Assembly: GCA_017476665.1 (NCBI GenBank) | Contig: JAFUZJ010000063.1 | Location: 1 to 38,449 of the forward strand | Origin: Lachnospiraceae bacterium | Lineage (GTDB): Bacteria > Bacillota > Clostridia > Lachnospirales > Lachnospiraceae | Direction of reading: 5' to 3' | DNA length: 38,449 nucleotides | Shown: piece by piece, positions 34,511-38,449 of the stretch | How the letters are laid out: each line of letters begins with the position of its first letter | How positions within the stretch are numbered: the first letter of the stretch is position 1 | Notes under the pieces: generated by a model | The model's database searches: none | What the model was told of the DNA's origin: nothing | The model's input: only the letters and a program-made list of their open reading frames with translations | Position numbers and translations under genes: made by a program

Positions 34511-34541
34511 AAAAACAGCCCTTTATACAAGAGCTGTTTTT
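34511..34541 (-). terminator. Terminator of the ABC exporter gene
   Basis: Minus strand: AAAAACAGC pairs with GCTGTTTTT across a 13-base loop, followed by more T. It lies past the ABC stop. Confidence 0.75.
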
Positions 34542-34587
34542 CCTGTTTGTTTGACGATTGATTTCAAAATTTATTTTTCTCGTATTC

Positions 34588-36447
34588 TCAGCTCTGCAGC
34601 ACCTTCATCTGATAGAATCTGCCCTTCTTCTCCATCAGTTCCTCAAAGGTTCCGTACTCCACGCACCTGCCTGCGTCGATCACGGCAATCTTATCTGCAT
34701 TTCGGATTGTGGAAAGTCTGTGTGCCACAATAAAGGTAGTACGGTTTTCGGTCAGTCTGTCCACCGCCTCCTGGATCAGCTTCTCGGAAATGCTGTCCAG
34801 CGCCGAGGTAGCCTCATCCAATATGATGACACTGGGCTCCCGCACCAAAGCCCTCGCGATCGAGATACGCTGCCTCTGCCCGCCAGAGAGTTTGCCGCCA
34901 TGTTCGCCTACCTTAGTTTCCAACCCTTCCGGCAGGGAATCGATCAGGTCCTTTAGGTTTGCCGCCTGAATGACCTCCTGCAGTTTCTCCTCAGTCACAC
35001 CCTCACACCCATACAGAATATTTTCCCGGATCGTACCGGAAAACAGAATAGAGGTCTGCGGAACTACGGCCAGATGCTTACGATAGCTGCGCAAATCAAT
35101 TTCATTCAGGTTCTCCCCGTCGATCAAAACCTCTCCGTCACGGGTCAGATAAAAACCGATCACCATATTCAAAATTGTGGTCTTACCTGCGCCGGACTCT
35201 CCCACCAATGCGATAGTCTCACCTTTGGTCACTTCCAGGTTCAAACCGTTCAGTGTGGCTCTACCGCCGCCTTTATACTGAAAATTCACATTGTGAAATG
35301 AGAAATTTCCCTGCACATCCGCAATCTCTTTCTTGCCTTCATTATCCTCGATATCTTCGGACAGCAGAATCTCCCCGATGGAGCTTACAGATTCAATGCC
35401 TTTTGCGATCACCGGCACCAGAGTAATAATTGCGGAAAACTGGTTTACGATGGTGGCAAAATAGTTCTGATATAACGCGATATCGCCCACCAAAATATTC
35501 CCTTCCAGCGCCAGATAACCGGTAAAGCCCAGGCAGATCACCTGGAAGATCTGGAACACCGCCCAGCCCACCGAACCAAATAACGCCTGCACCAGATCCA
35601 GCTTATACCCCTTCTCTGCCACGCTAAAGAGCTGGTCGCTCATCTTGGAAACCTCTTCCTCTTCCAAAGCATGAGCTCTGGTCACCGGGATCAACTCCAC
35701 CATCTCCATCACTCTGGCTGAAGTCTCCTCCATCTCTTTTCGGAACTCTCTGTTGCGCTTCTTCATCACGCCCCGAAAAGATACCATCGTCACGGCTGCC
35801 AGCGGCGTAGTGATCAGGAAGAACAAAAATACCACCCAGCTCTTGGAGATGGTCACCACCAGCGCCACGATAATATTCATGGCGATATTCAGGATATTGA
35901 TGAACATCTGCGTGGAAAGACTCTCCACCGCCTCCACATCGCGCATGATCTTGGACTGCAGTTTACCGGATTGGGTCTCCACGTGATACGCAATGGAAAG
36001 CTGCTGGAGTTTGCGGATCAACGCCTTTCTAAGCCCTGTCTCCGCATACCTTGTCGCCTGACTCTTATAATCCGTGTAAAGATAATTCATCGGTACATTC
36101 AGCGCGATCAGTCCGATCATCATCACGACATACATCACAATATTCCGCATTACATCCGGATTACCCGTAGTGACATCATTGATGATGTTTGCCATCACGA
36201 TCGGCAGAATCCAGACGCAGGCATGCTTGATAAAGAAAAAGAAAATCGCAAGGAAAAATTTACGATAATTCCCTTTATACAAAGCGATCAGGGTCAGGAT
36301 TGGATGCCCTTCGTGCTTGCGGTACATTTCCGTAAACCAGACCGCCGGCTCAATGCCCTTGGGCGGACTCATTTTCTTTTCGAAAGAAGTTTTTGTGATT
36401 TTATCTGTCTTTTTTGCTTTGGCTGTATTAGCTTTCTTTATGCTCAT
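34588..36447 (-). CDS. ABC transporter, fused permease and ATPase (exporter type)
   Basis: About 619 residues from ATG 36447 (MSIKKANTAKAKK), chosen because AGAGGA lies upstream; in-frame starts at 36459 (ATG) and 36474 (GTG) cannot be excluded. A Lys-rich head precedes a six-helix exporter domain (FFLAIFFFFIKHACVWILPIV onward) and the ATPase: Walker A GESGAGKTT, Q-loop VVPQTSILFSG, signature LSGGQRQRISIARAL and Walker B VIILDEATSALDS, then the switch His in IVAHRLSTI. It works as a dimer, homomeric unless a partner is elsewhere. Between it and ilvC is the second paired GACTAA element. Confidence 0.92.
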   Translation of the reverse strand: MSIKKANTAKAKKTDKITKTSFEKKMSPPKGIEPAVWFTEMYRKHEGHPILTLIALYKGNYRKFFLAIFFFFIKHACVWILPIVMANIINDVTTGNPDVMRNIVMYVVMMIGLIALNVPMNYLYTDYKSQATRYAETGLRKALIRKLQQLSIAYHVETQSGKLQSKIMRDVEAVESLSTQMFINILNIAMNIIVALVVTISKSWVVFLFFLITTPLAAVTMVSFRGVMKKRNREFRKEMEETSARVMEMVELIPVTRAHALEEEEVSKMSDQLFSVAEKGYKLDLVQALFGSVGWAVFQIFQVICLGFTGYLALEGNILVGDIALYQNYFATIVNQFSAIITLVPVIAKGIESVSSIGEILLSEDIEDNEGKKEIADVQGNFSFHNVNFQYKGGGRATLNGLNLEVTKGETIALVGESGAGKTTILNMVIGFYLTRDGEVLIDGENLNEIDLRSYRKHLAVVPQTSILFSGTIRENILYGCEGVTEEKLQEVIQAANLKDLIDSLPEGLETKVGEHGGKLSGGQRQRISIARALVREPSVIILDEATSALDSISEKLIQEAVDRLTENRTTFIVAHRLSTIRNADKIAVIDAGRCVEYGTFEELMEKKGRFYQMKVLQS

Positions 36448-36501
36448 ATCATCTTTCATCCTCTGATGTTCCACATCTAAATAACTTCCATCTATCCTTG
36501 C

Positions 36502-36519
36502 TCAAATAAGCCTATTTGA
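36502..36519. promoter_or_regulatory. 18-base palindrome upstream of the ABC exporter gene
   Basis: TCAAATA-AGCC-TATTTGA. It lies 28-72 bases before the possible starts, where an operator would be expected. Its regulator is unknown. Confidence 0.35.
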
Positions 36520-36562
36520 ATATAGCAAAACCTACGTTATCAACACCTAAGTAAAATGTATT

Positions 36563-36753
36563 TCGACAAAAAAATCAATATAGTCCCCAATTTAGTCCAA
36601 ACTATACGCTAATTCGTTATTAAAAAATTGCAATATTGTTTATTTTAAATATTTTTATCGTGATAATCGACATATTAACGCAATCATGTAAAAATATAAT
36701 TGCAATTAAAATTTTTCAGACTAAAATCAAACAATTATATTTATATTAGTCCA
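36563..36753. repeat. Paired GACTAA/TTAGTC element, copy B
   Basis: Lies in the 417-base gap between the ABC exporter gene and ilvC. Pair B1: GACAAA (36565-36570, one mismatch) and TTAGTC (36592-36597). Pair B2: GACTAA (36719-36724) and TTAGTC (36746-36751). Each pair has 21 bases between the hexamers and the pairs start 154 bases apart, exactly as in copy A (5507-5697). TCGAC opens both copies, and ATAATTGCAAT precedes B2 as ATAATCGCAAT precedes A2. The rest of the sequence is AT-rich and diverged. Apart from this element, the small palindrome and the ilvC terminator, I see nothing in the gap. Confidence 0.7.
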
Positions 36754-36835
36754 AATCTGCCTTCTTTCTTGACAAACATCAATAACCGGTCTCGCCTTTC
36801 CATTAATATACCGGATTCCTAAATAATCTTCCATA

Positions 36836-36869
36836 AAGAAAACAGAGGATGAGAGAACCCTCACCCTCT
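36836..36869 (-). terminator. Terminator of ilvC
   Basis: Minus strand: AGAGGGTGAG pairs with CTCATCCTCT (one G-T pair) over GGTTCT, followed by GTTTTCTTTAT. It is 23 bases past the ilvC stop. Confidence 0.8.
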
Positions 36870-36891
36870 ATCTTTATTTCAATCCATTCGC

Positions 36892-37968
<1,077 letters not shown>

Positions 37969-37985
37969 CTATATAGCTAACGTTC

Positions 37986-38449
37986 TTATAAGATCGTAAC
38001 GTTTTCAATGCCCCTGCACAGACCGGCAATACCGGTGCGCGCCAGTTCCAGGATCTCATATCCGTTCAACAAATCCAGGAATGCATCCACTTTGGACTGA
38101 TTCCCGGTGATTTCTATGATCAGACATTCCGGCGCCACATCAATGATCTTTGCGCGGAAGATATCCACCACCGCCACAATACTTTGACGCTGTTCCGCGC
38201 TGGCCTTCACCTTGATCATAGCCAATTCGCGGTAAACGCTCTCCTCCGGCTTCAGCTCTTTGATATCGCGGATATCCACCAGCTTTGCCAGCTGTTTCTC
38301 GATCTGCTCCAAGATCTCGTCATCACCACTTGTCACAATGGTGATGCGGGTATATCTGGGATCAGCCGTCACACCGGCGGTAATGCTCTCAATATTATAT
38401 CCTCTGCGGGAAAACAAGCCCGAAATACGGCTCAAAACACCCGATGTGT
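37986..38449 (-). CDS. ilvN: Acetolactate synthase small (regulatory) subunit, partial
   Basis: The N-terminus lies beyond the window; the frame is open through base 38449 (TSGVLSRISGLFSRRGYNI), so the TTG inside it is not the true start. The ACT domain is seen at the start of the fragment (NIESITAGVTADPRYTRITI) and the C-terminal domain in SAEQRQSIVAVVDIFRAKII and ECLIIEITGNQSKVDAFLDL. The subunit confers valine feedback and boosts the catalytic subunit, which is presumably just outside the window. Symbol ilvN or ilvH depends on convention. Confidence 0.95.
   Translation of the reverse strand, partial: TSGVLSRISGLFSRRGYNIESITAGVTADPRYTRITIVTSGDDEILEQIEKQLAKLVDIRDIKELKPEESVYRELAMIKVKASAEQRQSIVAVVDIFRAKIIDVAPECLIIEITGNQSKVDAFLDLLNGYEILELARTGIAGLCRGIENVTIL

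Overview
The window looks like a chromosome segment of an anaerobic, spore-forming Firmicute of the class Clostridia, most likely family Lachnospiraceae. This rests on gene content and order, not on a database search: a zinc-type L28 gene (rpmB), the sporulation protein GerW (YtfJ) beside a DUF2953 protein, the Asp23-FakA-RecG-DegV cluster, the ZapA-U32 peptidase-FtsW-PBP cluster, RuvAB, a second type IIA topoisomerase pair, and AGGAGG-type ribosome binding sites. Almost everything is on the minus strand; only rpmB and an HD-GYP gene are clearly on the plus strand.

Layout. 1-7.7 kb, read right to left: a ParE/GyrB-like subunit, an AlkD-type DNA glycosylase, a ParC/GyrA-like subunit, rsmD, coaD, a coiled-coil protein and an exported amidase cut by the window edge. 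7.9-13.6 kb: a small membrane protein, a DegV (FakB-like) lipid-binding protein, recG, fakA and an Asp23-family protein. 13.7-18.2 kb: rpmB with promoter and terminator, a run of three hairpins, a coiled-coil protein with a C-terminal J-like domain, a tiny membrane protein, gerW, a DUF2953 protein, a small unknown protein, a divergent HD-GYP gene with a degenerate metal site, and a Nudix hydrolase. 18.2-25.7 kb: PBP, FtsW/RodA, U32 peptidase and ZapA under one promoter, then ruvB and ruvA. 25.7-28.6 kb: a sirtuin, then an AT-rich decaying patch with three broken genes (a RhuM-Fic chimera and two GNAT acetyltransferases). 28.6-38.4 kb: MATE exporter, an unknown 421-residue protein, leuD and leuC, an ECF sigma/anti-sigma pair, an ABC exporter, ilvC and the end of an acetolactate synthase regulatory subunit.

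The most unusual signal is non-coding. Two AT-rich intergenic regions 31 kb apart (5507-5697 and 36563-36753) share one geometry. Each has two inverted pairs of the hexamer GACTAA/TTAGTC, every pair separated by exactly 21 bases, and the two pairs are exactly 154 bases apart in both regions (one of the eight half-sites has a mismatch). I know of no element with this description. A second repeated signal is GAACATATGT: four copies, two forming a perfect 13-base inverted repeat at the probable transcription start of the topoisomerase B gene, and one within a LexA/DinR-like box over the -35 of a promoter facing a broken acetyltransferase gene.

Working together: branched-chain amino acid synthesis (ilvN, ilvC, leuC, leuD) flanks a signalling and export block; the topoisomerase subunits, AlkD, RecG and RuvAB give a DNA topology and repair theme; ZapA, FtsW and PBP serve septum or wall synthesis; FakA with a DegV protein suggests use of exogenous fatty acids. 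No tRNA, rRNA, CRISPR array, insertion sequence or prophage was seen.
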